Source: Nymphaea colorata (lineage: Eukaryota > Streptophyta > Magnoliopsida > Nymphaeales > Nymphaeaceae). Taken from it: a DNA stretch of 64,000 bases. The notes under the pieces were generated by a model. It worked only from the letters and a program-made list of their open reading frames with translations, did no database searches and was not told the origin of the DNA. Shown piece after piece: positions 39,452 through 51,881 of this stretch. The translations under genes were made by a program, and so were the position numbers. The stretch spans positions 17,269,934 through 17,333,933 of the forward strand of contig NC_045138.2 of the NCBI RefSeq assembly GCF_008831285.2, in the 5' to 3' direction. Each line of letters begins with the position of its first letter. Within the stretch, counting starts at the first letter, position 1.

Positions 39452-42400
39452 AACATTGAAAAAGAGTTTTTCATTAACCATATTTTTAGTTTTTTTTACC
39501 CTAATTAATGCGTTAGATATTTCTATTTATTCTCAAAGACATCGTCTACAATCACTGCGCACTACAAATTTGATGAAGACAAAATCCATAAATGATTTAA
39601 TCCCGTTAATCTTCTTGAGGGCACTGAATATTTTTGGGATACATATGTCAACATAGTTTTTGGAAAACTCAATTATATATAATATGGTGATGTTTTCAAT
39701 CTATTGGTACATTTTGAGCTATCCCCATTAATGAACCCGTGATTATTCATGTATCAATTTTCTGTCCATTCATCAACTAAATTCATATCAAATACAAACA
39801 GCCAGAAATGGTCCAAGTACATCAGAAAGTTGAAATGCCGCCAGTGAAATTTCGTCTTTCTAGTAAAGTTTCTCTTCTTTCAACTGTCAAGTTCAAGAAC
39901 AGGTTCATTTTGCGAGCTTATCAGCTAAATGGAGCCTAAATATTAAGCGAGCCTAGATTAAGGCAACTCGAACTCATCTATTGCTCGAGTCGTAGGGTTG
40001 CTCTCCACCAACTCAACTGAGTCGAGCTCGGGGCTGAGCTTAATCAGATTGAACCTATGGCAAGTTGCAGTGAAGTTAAGGGGCTGATTGATCGCCATTA
40101 ATATAAGGGATAGAGCCAGATTTTTTTTTTTTCATAGCACTAAATATATAGTTAACAAATTTACAATTGGCCTTCAAGCAATGACCCTCATGGAGTTGGC
40201 CGATATAATTAAACCCAAGTCCACCAAGGTTGAACATGTAAATTCAAAGTTTCATGCCCCACAGAGCCCCTAACTTATCTGCGCCTCTGCTTAGTACCAT
40301 TTCGACGTCTCTTTTGCTACGAAACTTCCAACTGCTTTGGAGTCACGCTCCTGACCATTATTTTTAAAAAATTGAAGAATTCTGCTATGAAACTTAATTA
40401 ATAAGAGTATATAAAATGGTGTTTGATAAGACCAGAATTATGGAATTGTAGAATTAAAATTCTGATTTTTTATGAACTGAAAATTTTGTTATCAAACAAA
40501 GAATTCGGAATTATAGGCTTCTTCTTCGTTCTATGTCACTGGTAGAATTATGATTTCAGAAACTTACATTTTTTTCATATCTCTTGCCATGATGGTTATA
40601 TTTCATCAAGTTTAGAATTTCAGTTCTTGTTCTATGAAACACATCAATTTCATTTCATCATCAAAATTCCAAACTATGAATCTCAAAAAGAAACTAAAAC
40701 TGAAATGTTCATTCTAGTTCCAGTTTGAGGTGAATTTTTGTTTTGTAAAATTTTAATTCTATTTGCCAAAAAAAAATCAAAAGCAAACGGCACAACGTGA
40801 AATGGCGTTGCATGTAAAGGTGGCATGAGAAACACATAATAATATTATTATTATTATTATTATCATTATTGTTATGCTAAAAATAAAAAAAATAAGTGGA
40901 CGGAGCACCATAGATGCCCATGTCTATAATAATGTCCATCTTGTCTTCAATAATGGCGGACTCCATCGCGTTGCAGACACCAAAAAGATTGCAGTCATGT
41001 GGTTTGCTCCGTTGTGGATTTAGGCATCACATCAACCAAAAAGCAAGAATGGAAGATGTGAACGTGAAACCGCCATTTTTATTCGTAGCTTTTTCAGGAG
41101 TAACTGTGACGAATCTGGACCTGTCGAATGTATATCATCGTGCTTAACTCCAAAGCTCTGTTGAAATTCCCTTTTCCTTCGCTTCTTTTGAAAAAAAAAA
41201 TAACTCTAAAGAATGTGATCCCCACAAAAAACAAAGGGAGATCAATTTTGCTCTTAGAGTATGTTCATTCGAAAACATAAAAAACGTCATGAAGTTTCTT
41301 GTAACAGTCTAGCCCAAAGTTAGCTAATTAATTGGAGCTCCTAGTTGAACGATCTTAATCCGTCTGATTGTTTACTTCTACTTGTCCACCAAAAACATTT
41401 GAAATGGGTTGTGTGTTTGATTAACTTACATTTTAGATCAGAAGTGATATGGGTGAGATCTTAGATTTCAGGGTCTTAAATGTATGGTTTTTATCAAGAA
41501 TAGTAGTTCATTTACTGGGTCTTTAATATGGACAACAACAGATTGGACTCAAATCGGATGTATACTTTACCATATCAGCTTTTTCATATATCTATATAGT
41601 CTGATTCGAATTTCAATAAAAAAAAATCTGTCCAAATCTGAAATCCAAATGCAAAACCGTAATCAGATTTTAATTAACATCCAAATCCAACTTTTAAACT
41701 GAATCCAAACCATATTATAGACATTGAATATAGGGTATTTATTTAAAACTGTCCGATCTGAATACAAATCCAAGCAGATGTCATTTTTTATGTCCAAATC
41801 TGATTGAAATTCTTAATCAGATATCAAAGTTATTTCCATATCCTTTTTTTTTTGTGGTTCAGTCCTACATCAGATCCAAATCGGATTTATTGAAATCCTT
41901 AGTCTTTAATCCATGAATATCAAGTACCTCCGACATCTTCCTAGCTACTTTGTCCGGAGATTCATGAGTTTGAGAAATGATGATCTTGAATTCATGATTC
42001 TCAATCATATAATATGTTAGAAGCACAGATTTATGGTTCGGCTAGGTACGTGAAGTTAGGCTCTGAGACCTCAGGTTCAGGAGTTTTTTAAGTTTCGTCC
42101 GCCCTAAAGTCAATACCTAGTTGTCTATGCATCCGGCTGACCTCAGTTTCGAGCTTTATGGTTCTTTTATAAACTCAGTAAAATTTTTGTTTTTAACTTT
42201 TTTGTTTTCAAAACAGAAAAACAACCCAGGTGCTATTCTTTTAATGAATGAATGGGCAATTCTAACTTGAAAAGACCACATAGAAAGTTGCAGTTAATAT
42301 TTTTTTATCACCTTTGGGAAACTGCAGAGTTTTCCTCTGTCTTCAAATTGGGAGCAGAAGTGTAGCCAATATCAACAATTTCCAAAGCATGGGGCTACAT

Positions 42401-43840
42401 GACTCACTGGACTCAGTTGATTGAAACATGAACTTCCTGAAAAGAAACAACTTATCTTGAAAGGTAAAAAGAAAAAAACCAAACCTTCTTGGATTGGAGC
42501 AAAAAGGAGGCAAGGAATGAAGCAGTGGGCAGTTGGGTGCACTACAATCGAATTTGAGTAGGGCTGGAAGAGAGAAGATGTCATGGGGATCTCCTGTTGA
42601 ACACCAAGTTATGTTCTTGGATTCAGATAGTTAGAATGAATTCATCAATCAATTTTAGTCGAAATCAATTCAAAATCAATCGCTTTTTTATCACTTTCGC
42701 ATGCAAAAAACATCTTTTTGGTAACCACTTGCATATAATGACGTTCAGGCTTGGATATACGTTCCATATCAATATCAGGTTTGCACCATGTTTCTTGAAA
42801 TAGCGCCACCAATGAAAAAAAATGGCATTATGCAAGAGAAAAGTCGAAGAGTTCTGGGTGGTGTTTTCTTCGTCTTCTGATTCCTGAACTTTCTCAAGCA
42901 AGTGCTATTCCTGCAATTTCTTACGTGGGTATAAAAATCACGGGCTCCACAAGCATAAGAGAAATCCATTTGTGATTCTCACAACCTTCCACAGTGGAGA
43001 CTTTTCTGACATGAGAAAGTGTGTGGAGCTAGAGTGTGACTGGCAACGACTAGAAACACTGTGACAAGCGAAAACGTATCCAAAAGCGCTTTTCCATCCC
43101 AAGGTGCCATCAATTCTTCTTGGAAAAATTTCTTTCTTATGCCGACGGTAGTTGGGCAGTCGGAGAGCCACATACAGGCTGTGAATTTCTCTCTTTTTCT
43201 CAAATTTCTTTCATTTTTACATTATAATCGTTTAATATTTACTTAGTTATACATGTAATTCAAATATGAAAACTTGTGAATCAGTGCCCCACTAAAAAAA
43301 TTTTCTAAATTTTTCTCCTTCCGCCACTGTAGCTGGAACGTCTGTGGAACAGAATGGTCTATTACATATAATGTTGAAAGGTTCGGCCTTGGCTCTTAGC
43401 TATAGCCGCCTACGTGTTTGGGCAAAACATATGATTTATAAGTGGGGAAAGGTTGGAATCTGGACTTCCATAATTTGACTCACTCGGGATTGTATAGAAT
43501 TTGGATTTAGATTCGAATTCAGACCCTACTTTTTAAAACCCGGTTTAATTTGAATTCGACAAGCATATGATTTAGCATTTATATGTAATTGGGTTCGATT
43601 ATTATCGGACCTCAGTCTGATCATATCAGACTTGGATTCAGAATTGTCTGGTAAATGCATAGCAAACCCAAATATTAAACAAAGTTGGCTAAAAGAAACC
43701 CAAATCGGATTGGTAATCAGGTATATCTAATCTAGTTACATCCCCACAACTTGAAGGTACTGATTAGAGTTTAAGTTGAGAAGTTCAATTCTGTGTGTCA
43801 TTTGACTGTACCATGAAAAAAAGCAACCAAATAATTACTT
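38732..43840. other. intergenic region between the IAA16-type gene and the PR-4 cluster
   Basis: The first 200 bases are probably the 3' UTR of the Aux/IAA gene. The rest is AT-rich with an (AT)n tract (39413-39448), a (TTA)n run (40839-40862) and GGATC/GAATC-rich repeat stretches near 41.5-41.9 and 43.4-43.75 kb. I support no coding gene in it. Confidence 0.65.
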
Positions 43841-43844
43841 TAAA

Positions 43845-44025
43845 TCTGACATGTCACAACCGGTTTGATGGAACTCATCCTGCTCTCTATCAGCTTCGTT
43901 TTTAGTCCAAAAAAAAAAACCATGAACCAAAACAACCAATCACTTAGCGAATCCTATTATAAGCCCTTAAAAGTTACTCACAATATTCGGTATGAGACTA
44001 AACTCTGAAAGTAAGACTTTCTAAT
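43845..44025 (-). mobile_element. solo piece of the TRIM-like LTR family
   Basis: The minus strand resembles the terminal repeats of the fossils at 20965-21350 and 31586-32081, including the TTTAGTCTCATA and AAGGGCTTATAA-type words. Only one repeat is seen. It ends directly beside the PR-4 relic at 44030. It is old and broken. Confidence 0.45.
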
Positions 44026-44029
44026 ATTG

Positions 44030-44360
44030 CAGGTGAAAAACACTGAGGGAGGAGCCAGGATTTTTTTTTTCAAAGGCGGACCAAACAGCCCAACGAACTT
44101 ATCCGAGTAGAACCAAACTTTGGTGAGGATAGTGGACCAATGCTCTAATGGAGGACTGGACTTGGGCTGGTCTGCATTCCAGCAATTGGACACCAATGGC
44201 CATGGCTACCATTAGTGAGATGCTAAACGCACAGGGAGGAAGCATCTCCCCTTTACCATGTATGTGAAAGTATGGGAAGGCTAAGGCTAGCTCTACACCA
44301 GAAATAATATGTCTGAATAAATATGCCTTCTTAATAAAACCAACTTCTATCTCTCATCTT
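44030..44360 (+). pseudogene. PR-4 relic: exon 2 and 3' UTR of the c/d type
   Basis: From about 44122 to 44213 the sequence closely follows exon 2 of the PR-4 genes at 56623 and 62107 (encoding the VRIVDQC...NGGLDL...QLDTNG region). A matching 3' UTR word (AATAAATATGCCTTCTTAAT) lies near 44315. The start of the exon is replaced by a stretch that resembles one end of the hAT-like MITE at 48176. No exon 1 is found upstream. It is a broken copy of the c/d subfamily lying left of the a/b genes. Confidence 0.8.
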
Positions 44361-45179
44361 CTTTTTAGCTTTCATTTTTCATCACTATGAAGCGCTGGCG
44401 CTCAGGAGTTTGCTCTCCAAAATGGGTTTCCATTAGTGAAGTCAATGGATCCGAATATCTGATCAAACTGCTGCAAAAAAGTCAGTAAGGAAAAAAAGTG
44501 AACATTTGATGAAGAAACCAAGTCAGATTTCGATTCAAAAAAATTACCATCTATGGATTTGGATTCAAATTTCAGTTAACGTCTGATAGGATACGTATGG
44601 AAAATATCTCGTATCTAATGTCCATGCATTTTGACAATGGTTACATTCAATTTGAATCGACATCCCTGATATTCGTTGACCGATTATGTGGGAGATAGCT
44701 TTCCGGATAAGCCAAAGCTAATTTCTCTGATACTGTGCGCTTTCAACGTCTGGTTGGTGATGACTTCACAGGCGCCTTCCTCCGAAAATGATGTGAAAAC
44801 TGTTTCCAATATGAAGATTGGCACTGAGGTAAGCAACTTGACGTCAACGGAGTACAATCCATCTTCTTCTACCATATTCCCGAGTATACTCTAAATGTTT
44901 TGGCTCTTTTTATCTCTCTCTCTCTTTCTCTAGGGAACCTCTTGTCTCCAAATTTTGTTATATATTCTCATTTTATCATCTCTCTAGCTAATCATCTAAT
45001 CAATTCAATGCAAATCGATGATTGACAAAAAATCATGAAGAAAAATATACAAATAATAGTAGACTACGAAAATATTTTTCACATTTTTCTCTTTGTTTTT
45101 CTCTTTCTCTTACCATTCAGATGAATTGAATGAGTCTTATTAAATGGAAAGATGGTTTTAAAATGCTAGAACTGCCATT

Positions 45180-45285
<106 letters not shown>

Positions 45286-45314
45286 TTGCCAAAACTTATT
45301 ATGTGCCTTACCTT

Positions 45315-45800
45315 ACGGAAAAATTAAAGGCATTATAAGAAACTAACTTCAGTTTTCCACGAAAGCCCGCTGCCTCACGTTACCCGGACGAGTTCCAGTG
45401 GAACCTGCCTAGTGCCTTCATGTTCACACAAATTATCAGAACGGGACCTTGACCTTGACCCGATGACGATCTCCACAAGTCATCGTTTAAGTGTTTTTTT
45501 TTCAATGTGATGCGAATGATCTTATATTTATGATTAAATTTATTATCAATATTATTATAAAATAATGGCCATAAACATTTTTTAATTGTCAGCCAGTCTC
45601 GCCGTTTTGAATGTTTCCTCTTCTCGCTCTCACTTTGATTTTTTATTATTATTTGCCTTTTAATACATGCAGGTTTTTTCTTCAAGCCGGGCATAACTGA
45701 ACCGGTACTATTTTATAACTGAGAAGGGCATTTTGGTCATCAACGAAAAGTTACCACCTATAAAATAGGCTTCTGCACACAGCTCGGTACACAAACATTG
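45315..45800 (+). promoter_or_regulatory. PR-4 upstream block, copy 1 (with gene a)
   Basis: This block is shared with about 50755-51205, 53485-53935 and 58745-59015. It carries TTCAGTT-TCCACG, GCCCGCTGCCT and GAACCTGCCT-type words, two abutting TTGACC W-box cores near 45448 with a TGACG word after them, and GGGCATTTTGGTCATCA near the TATA box. W-boxes bind WRKY defence regulators. Only this copy has the doubled W-box. Confidence 0.55.
45759..45766 (+). promoter_or_regulatory. TATA box of PR-4 copy a
   Basis: TATAAAAT 43 bp before the start region and 50 bp before the ATG at 45809. The context CACCTATAAAATAGG is shared in shape with copies b (51152-51159), c (56557-56564) and d (62041-62048). 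Confidence 0.75.
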
Positions 45801-45808
45801 TAGCTGCA

Positions 45809-46478
45809 ATGAGGTCTCTGCAAGCTCTTCTCTTCCTTTGGGTGGTGGCCATGGCTTCCAGCTGGGCTGGGACTCAGGCAACCGTCGTTCGAGCCACCTA
45901 CCACTACTACAATCCATCACAGATCAACTGGGACCTTAGGGCCGCAAGCACTTACTGTGCTACATGGGATGCTGACAAGCCCCTCTCATGGCGCCAACAA
46001 TATGGGTGGACCGCCTTTTGCGGCCCTGATAGCCCCGGTGCTCAGGCTGCATGTGGGCAGTGCCTTCAGGTTCGTTAGCCTCGACTCTTTTTCATGTTAA
46101 AAGTGTTTGATATGAGGAATATTTTGTAAGTGTTTTATGAATCTATCTCAAAAATTAAAAGTGATTCATATATATATCATTGAGAGCATTGCAAGTGTTG
46201 CTAATGTCAAACAACCCTCAAAGAAAACAGCTTTTTATTGAGTTCTTATAAACTTTTTACTCCAAATTTCTGCATCAAACTATCGAAGGACTCATAAGAT
46301 CTCACGTATGCAGGTGAGGAACGTAGCAACAAACGCCCAGACAACGGTGAGAATAGTGGACCAGTGTGGTAACGGAGGGCTTGACCTGGACTGGGGAGTC
46401 TTTCAGCAGCTGGACACCGACGGGCAGGGCTACCAGCGGGGCAGCATGACCGTCGACTACCAGTTCGTCGGCTGCTAG
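45809..46478 (+). CDS. PR4: PR-4 (barwin) pathogenesis-related protein, copy a
   Basis: Secreted barwin-domain defence protein; members of this family show antifungal, chitin-binding or RNase activity. Two exons, 45809-46069 and 46314-46478, give 141 residues, the usual class II length. A signal peptide covers about residues 1-24 ([18 protein letters not shown]), and the mature part starts near [12 protein letters not shown]. Six cysteines (50, 71, 82, 85, 105, 141) match the three barwin disulphides, with motifs WTAFCGP, ACGQC and [14 protein letters not shown]. There is no hevein chitin-binding domain, unlike Arabidopsis HEL, and no C-terminal vacuolar tail, so secretion to the apoplast is likely. 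Near the C-terminus it reads GSMTVDYQF, where copies c and d have GHLMVDYQF. It is intact. Confidence 0.95.
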
Positions 46479-46696
46479 GGTGCGAGAAGATTGAATAGCT
46501 GAGAAGGCCAATATTATGCAGCTTGCTAGCTGGCTGCAGATCTATTAGCTATAGCTAGCATGTTTCAATGCAATATGAAATTAATAAACGGAATAAGAAA
46601 GCCTTCTTCGATTACAAATACAAGTTATACTGATTTGCTTAAATTACAAAAAGTTGTCCCAAGGTGCTGGAAAAGTAAATCGATCCTTGGGTTATC

Positions 46697-47598
46697 CAAG
46701 TTCCATAAAACGGCATTTGATTTGGTGATATGTCCTACTTCGCAAAGCAAACACCTTAAATATAAGTAGCATGCAACATCGATTTGGCAATTGAAAGAGA
46801 GATCGAAACTCTCCTTTCCTTTCTTTCCTATGTCCCCGAGGTCGAGGAATGCTTCGGAACATGAGAAGAGAGCAAGATACTCATCAACTAAAGTTTGCTT
46901 ATAATTTAAAAAATAGCATCTACAGGAATCAAACTGACGATCTTACAGCCATACAACATTGATTTGGGCAATAGGGTTTGATGCCGAATATCCACAAATG
47001 GTTGGGAAGGTCCACTCATATGTTTGGCCATTGGGCATGTGGGATTCATATTCTCCGTCCAAAACAGGCAACCATGGCCAGGTAGGGGATCTAATAATCC
47101 TCGCCACCTATCAAACAGTGGATTAGATCTCCTTTTGAATTCAAATTTTCACATTAACTATACTCTCCTTTATCCCAGCTATCAGATTATAGAGCCGGAT
47201 TTGGACGCGTTTAGCCAAAAGAAAATAATATTTTGAATAATTGGAGTGTAGATTTGTGAATCAAACAGAATTCAACTCCAAAATCCAGCAATGAACCGAC
47301 TGGAGTGCATGTAAATGTTGAATCTTAATTCTTATGTCCGTGGAATCCCAACCCAGTTTCTAAGAATATGCCGAGTCTGAATCCAGTTACAGGAGACCCG
47401 ATAAATGCTGAATTTGAACCGATTTGAAACTTGAAGTAAAATATTGTTGAGATGAGCGACCAGCGAACTGCATATTTCGAAGTCTTTGCATGATAAATTG
47501 CTTTTTATGCATATAAATATAAGCGTTTCTTCAGTAGTATACGCCCAAGTCACGTTTCAGTTAAATGACTTGATAATGACCATGGTTCTCGTCAGAGT
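46697..47598. other. about 0.9 kb present downstream of PR-4 a but absent downstream of b
   Basis: The 3' flanks of genes a and b are alignable up to CCCAAGGTGCTGG...CCTTGG (46660-46697 and 52061-52097), and again from AGGGyGTGTTTGAT (47602 and 52106). Between these points copy a has about 900 extra bases with no recognised gene. They include a GGATC/GAATC-rich stretch. It is either an insertion in a or a loss in b; I see no clear target-site duplication. Confidence 0.5.
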
Positions 47599-48103
47599 TA
47601 GGGTGTGTTTGATTACTTTGGATCTGAAATCCGAATGTTGATCTCAGATTTCTTCTATGCATGACCCACTGTAAACGAACGTTGAATTTTATTACTTTGT
47701 GAAAAAGAAGATTTGCAGTCCTCAGTTTATTCCAAATCTAAGGTCGATGAGAGGGCGGTCGGACTTTACGTCTATGTGGATTTGATATTCTCAATAAAGT
47801 TAAAATGGAAGGAGAAAAAAATGGAAAACTACATTTTAGCTGATTCGTGTTAGCATTCATGGTGATACATCAGGGTTCCAAGTGTCTCGATTCAAATGGA
47901 GCTTCTGACTTCTGACCCGTCGTTTTATACTTGAAAACTGCATGCAAAGATAAGAACGATGTGTTTTTCAATAGAATATGACACATGTATTGAAAATGCC
48001 GGTTCTGTTTTAGAGGAAAGTTGCGATCATATCCCTTGTTCTAGTGCTGGACTTGAGCACCACGTTTAGAATTTTACTATGTCCATTTGAAACATGTGCC
48101 TCA

Positions 48104-48106
<3 letters not shown>

Positions 48107-48157
<51 letters not shown>
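48107..48157. repeat. (AT)n microsatellite beside the hAT-like MITE
   Basis: About 25 AT repeats end 20 bp before the target-site duplication of the element at 48176. Confidence 0.95.
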
Positions 48158-48161
<4 letters not shown>

Positions 48162-48175
48162 CAAAAGAGCATGGT

Positions 48176-48364
48176 CAGGGGCGGAGGGTGGGGGCCGCCT
48201 AGGCCATGGCCCCATCCTGGCCAATGAAAAAAAAAATTATTGAAAAAAATATAATTTTTTAATTGCGTCATGTATTTTTTGGATTTGAATTCAATTTGGC
48301 CCTACATAGATCCAGAGATTGGACTGTCGGCCCACTCTTAAAGAAAATCCTGGCTCCGCTCCTG
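48176..48364. mobile_element. hAT-like MITE, 189 bp
   Basis: The ends are CAGGGGCGGAG and CTCCGCTCCTG, an 11-bp inverted repeat with one mismatch. The flanks AGCATGGT and CGCATGGT form a probable 8-bp target-site duplication (7 of 8). CAGGGGCGGA-type ends with 8-bp duplications are typical of non-autonomous hAT elements. There is no coding capacity. A second member lies at 52936-53108. Confidence 0.8.
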
Positions 48365-48839
48365 CGCATGGTTATTTTAGTTAAAGACCCTCCAAAGCCT
48401 CATACTAGCCAAACGTCCAACCGGACTGCTTATAAATCTTCTTCCTTGTATAAGTGAAAGTTACTTTTGAACTTTTGAGGTCATTTGACAATTGAAAAAA
48501 TTTTGTTACAATTTCATGAATTTTACTCTATGAAAGAGTAATAAATTGTTATTGTTACCAAACGTCCCAAAATTTATTGATAAGAACGGCGTCATTTTGT
48601 CATGAAGGGGTCAAATTTTGGGTGCATGCACGTGTAATTGAAGTTAGTCTTCTTAATCAAGTTTATATGGATTAATAATACCTAGACCACAGGTTGCTCA
48701 AGCATCCAAAGCAGTCTGACTATACAAAAAAATTCATTTGTTTTATATAAAAATTTTTACAAGTAATATTTTGGCCCTCGTCAAAATTTAAAAACTTCAA
48801 TTTGGCCTGACTCTTGAAAATTTTCGGGATCCGTCCTGC

Positions 48840-49440
48840 ATATGGGTCCCGCAAAATTCAGATCGGACAATATCAAACTTATCCTAAATGTCTTTTATGT
48901 TGCACGTGGTGAATTTTCAAGCAATTTTTTTTTTTTTTGGCGGGGGTGGCTCAAAAAACGTCCGCCTTGGCCTCTACTACTGGAGGCAGACGGGTCACAC
49001 GACATGGAAGATATCTAGATATGACCAAAGATTTTAGCTATAGCAGCCCTAGTGATAAAAGGGAAGTTGAAGAGAGGCTCTATTCTAAAGCATTTGGTTT
49101 AGTTTCTATCCTTTTCTCTCATGAGCTGCATGTATGCCCCCTGATATACACAGGGGATGGTGAGAAATTTTTTTATTGCAGGGGTGTGACTATAGATTCA
49201 AAAATTCAATAGGAGACGAAATATAATTTTTTAAAATTTTTTGTATAGGTAAACTAAAATTTTAAACTTTTACATATAAAAATATGAATTTTAAAAAATC
49301 TGACATACCAATTAGCTATCTTCCCAAATATTAGACTTATGTATATGATGAGCTCAAACTGGTGATATTTGTTTACATTTAATAGGAAGAGCTATTCCAG
49401 AAAATGAATTTGAACAATGAACTTGTTTGATATTGAAAGA
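48840..49440. repeat. PR-4 downstream block also found after genes c and d
   Basis: GGGTCCCGCAAAATTCAGAT and the following text recur at 57665 and 63149, and GAACAATGAACTTGTTTG recurs at 58254, 59318 and 63738. Copy a carries about 260 bp (48960-49220) that copies c and d lack. That extra piece contains most of a 91-codon open frame without recognised domain. The block shows that the whole 45-64 kb region grew by segmental duplication. Confidence 0.65.
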
Positions 49441-50754
49441 ATAGGATTGCAGTAAGCCTGATAAGGTCGAGGGTTGATAATTTTTAGGATTCTGCCCCAG
49501 CTTGTCTCAGTTCATCGCTGTCTGTGCACCTCTTAGCTGATCAACAAGCTTGTCCTTTGAAATGACTTTAGAGGCTGTTTGATAAGCAGAACATTGTGTT
49601 CCTAGAATTTATGCATGTTTATATAACAATTCTTTGATATTGGAAGACATGTTTTTGTCCCCAAAAAAAAAAGATGATATGATTATGTCAACTTTTTAGT
49701 CATGGATTCAGAAGCAACATCTATAATGACATCATGTTTTCTGATTATATATTTAAAAGATAAAATGTTCTTCTTATCAAACACCCTTTTAAGGTTGTAA
49801 ATGGTACAAGTTTAGTTTGAAGATTTTGTCAGTTTCTGAAGTACCGTCCTGGACTTGATCTGGCATCATTGATGTTCAGCATTCTTTCTTATTAGAGTTC
49901 ACATTTTAGACCTTCTCTCTAAACCTTGAATTATTTTCAGACCCCAATAAAATTCTGTATACTTAAAAAAGACTAGCCAAAACTACACTTTACATTTTCA
50001 ATCATTTGGTTGGCTGAGGTTCAGTTAATAAATCTCGAAGGTTGGCACAAGAGTTTGGGGTACAGCTAATAGGTGGTCAGTTTTCATTTTAAATGTCAAA
50101 GGCATCGACCACTTATGCTACAAAAGAAGGGCTACTGATGCGCAAGTTGAAGCAAAGAGAGCCCGGGCGTTGGGAACACACAAAAAACAAGAGGCTAAGT
50201 AAAAGCTTCTGCTTTTTTATGAGCACTTGAATATTCTAAATGTTTTCCGCTGACAAGTATATTACAGGCCACAAGAAATGTCAAACTCACGCGGAATTGT
50301 CTTATGGGGTCGGCTTTTGGTGTCATGTTCTCTGGTGGTGAAGAATCAAACGGATGGTATGGTTATGAGTATTCATGTCAAATTTTCCACACTCACATTG
50401 CCATTAGCAAGAAGAATAACTTTGTTATCCAAAATAACATGGCCATCTAATCAGGGTCGTTCATGTAAAGCAGATGTGTGGTTAGAAGAAAATCAAAGAG
50501 AGAAACGTGTAAATTAATGTTAAGTGATGAAAATGTTTATAACTTTCTTTTATCATTTTTCTCTCAACGATCAATCATATAATATATCAAGCAGCTCTCG
50601 GTAGATAGTTGTACAACTTTGAGAAGCTAGAGTCACTGTTTAATTTTATAATATATATATATATATGCACACACGCCAACCATGTGACGTAACCGGACGC
50701 TGTTTCTTCCTATAGTCATATATATTGTAAGCGTTTAAAAGCAAGTGCCGAACA

Positions 50755-51205
50755 AAAAAAACTGCAAAGTTAGGAAACATTAAGGGAATTAACTTTAGTT
50801 TTCCACGGGGGCCCGCTGCCTCTCGTTCCCCGGACGAGGTCCAGTGGAATCTGCCTTCATATTCACATAAATTACCAAAACAGGACCCGAGGTCCGTCTC
50901 CACAAGTCGTTGTTTAAGTGTTTTCTCTCCATGCGAGTGAACGAGTAAATCTGCCATTGACACTGTTATAAAATAATGGTCATAAATATATTTTTTAATT
51001 GTGAGTCAGCCTCGCTGCCTTTATTGTTTCCTCTCCTCGCGCTCACCTTGTCCTTTTCTTTGTTACTTGCTTTTTAAGATATACAGCTGGTCTAATTGAA
51101 GCCGGAAATACCTGTGAAGGACATTTTGGTCATCAAGGAAAAATTTCTACCTATAAGTAGGCCTCTGTCTTCGGGTCATGCACACAAGTCTCGTACAGTA
51201 ACATT
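50755..51205 (+). promoter_or_regulatory. PR-4 upstream block, copy 2 (with gene b)
   Basis: Homologous to the block before gene a, with TTCCACGGGGGCCCGCTGCC and GGACATTTTGGTCATCA conserved. The doubled W-box of copy 1 is not kept here. The TATA box is TATAAGTA at 51152-51159. Confidence 0.55.
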
Positions 51206-51214
51206 GTAGCTGCA

Positions 51215-51881
51215 ATGAGGTCTCTGCAAGCTCTTCTCTTCCTTTGGGTGGTGGCCATGGCTTCCAGCTGGGCTGGGACTCAGGCAACCGTTGTTCGAGC
51301 CACCTACCACTACTACAATCCATCACAGATCAACTGGGACCTTAGGGCCGCAAGCACTTACTGTGCTACATGGGATGCTGACAAGCCCCTCTCATGGCGC
51401 CAACAATATGGGTGGACCGCCTTTTGCGGCCCTGATAGCCCCGGTGCTCAGGCTGCATGTGGCCAGTGCTTGCAGGTTTGTCGACCTTCACTCATTGTTC
51501 CATCTCATTAGGCGATTGTTTGACATCAAGAACACTTTGTCAATGTTTCATGAATTTACTTCAGAAATTGAGAATTAAAGTCATTTCATGAAAAGTTTAG
51601 AAAAGTGTCCATGCTACCAAACAACTCTATAAAGAATATGTTTTTGGTTGAGTCCCTATAAACTTTTGTACTTCTAATTTCTGCACCAAAGGACTAAGAA
51701 GATGTCATGTATGCAGGTGAGGAACGTGGCAACAAACGCCCAGACAAAGGTGAGAATAGTGGACAAGTGTGCTAATGGAGGGCTTGACCTGGACTGGGGA
51801 GTCTTCAAGCAGCTGGACACCAACGGGCAGGGCTACCAGAAGGGCAGCATGACCGTCGACTACCAGTTCGTCGGCTGCTAG
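51215..51881 (+). CDS. PR4: PR-4 (barwin) pathogenesis-related protein, copy b
   Basis: Closest relative of copy a. Exons 51215-51475 and 51717-51881 give 141 residues with the same signal peptide and six cysteines. The 87 residues of exon 1 are identical to copy a, and I count only four nucleotide differences in 261, all synonymous. Exon 2 differs by several residues ([28 protein letters not shown]), and the introns and flanks are clearly more diverged. Class II, without hevein domain or vacuolar tail. It has Ser rather than His in the GSMTVDYQF segment. It appears intact. Confidence 0.95.

Noticed and set aside
45809-46478. Hevein-type chitin-binding domain in the PR-4 proteins
   Set aside because: The mature proteins begin directly with the barwin domain, and no cysteine-rich hevein segment is encoded upstream.
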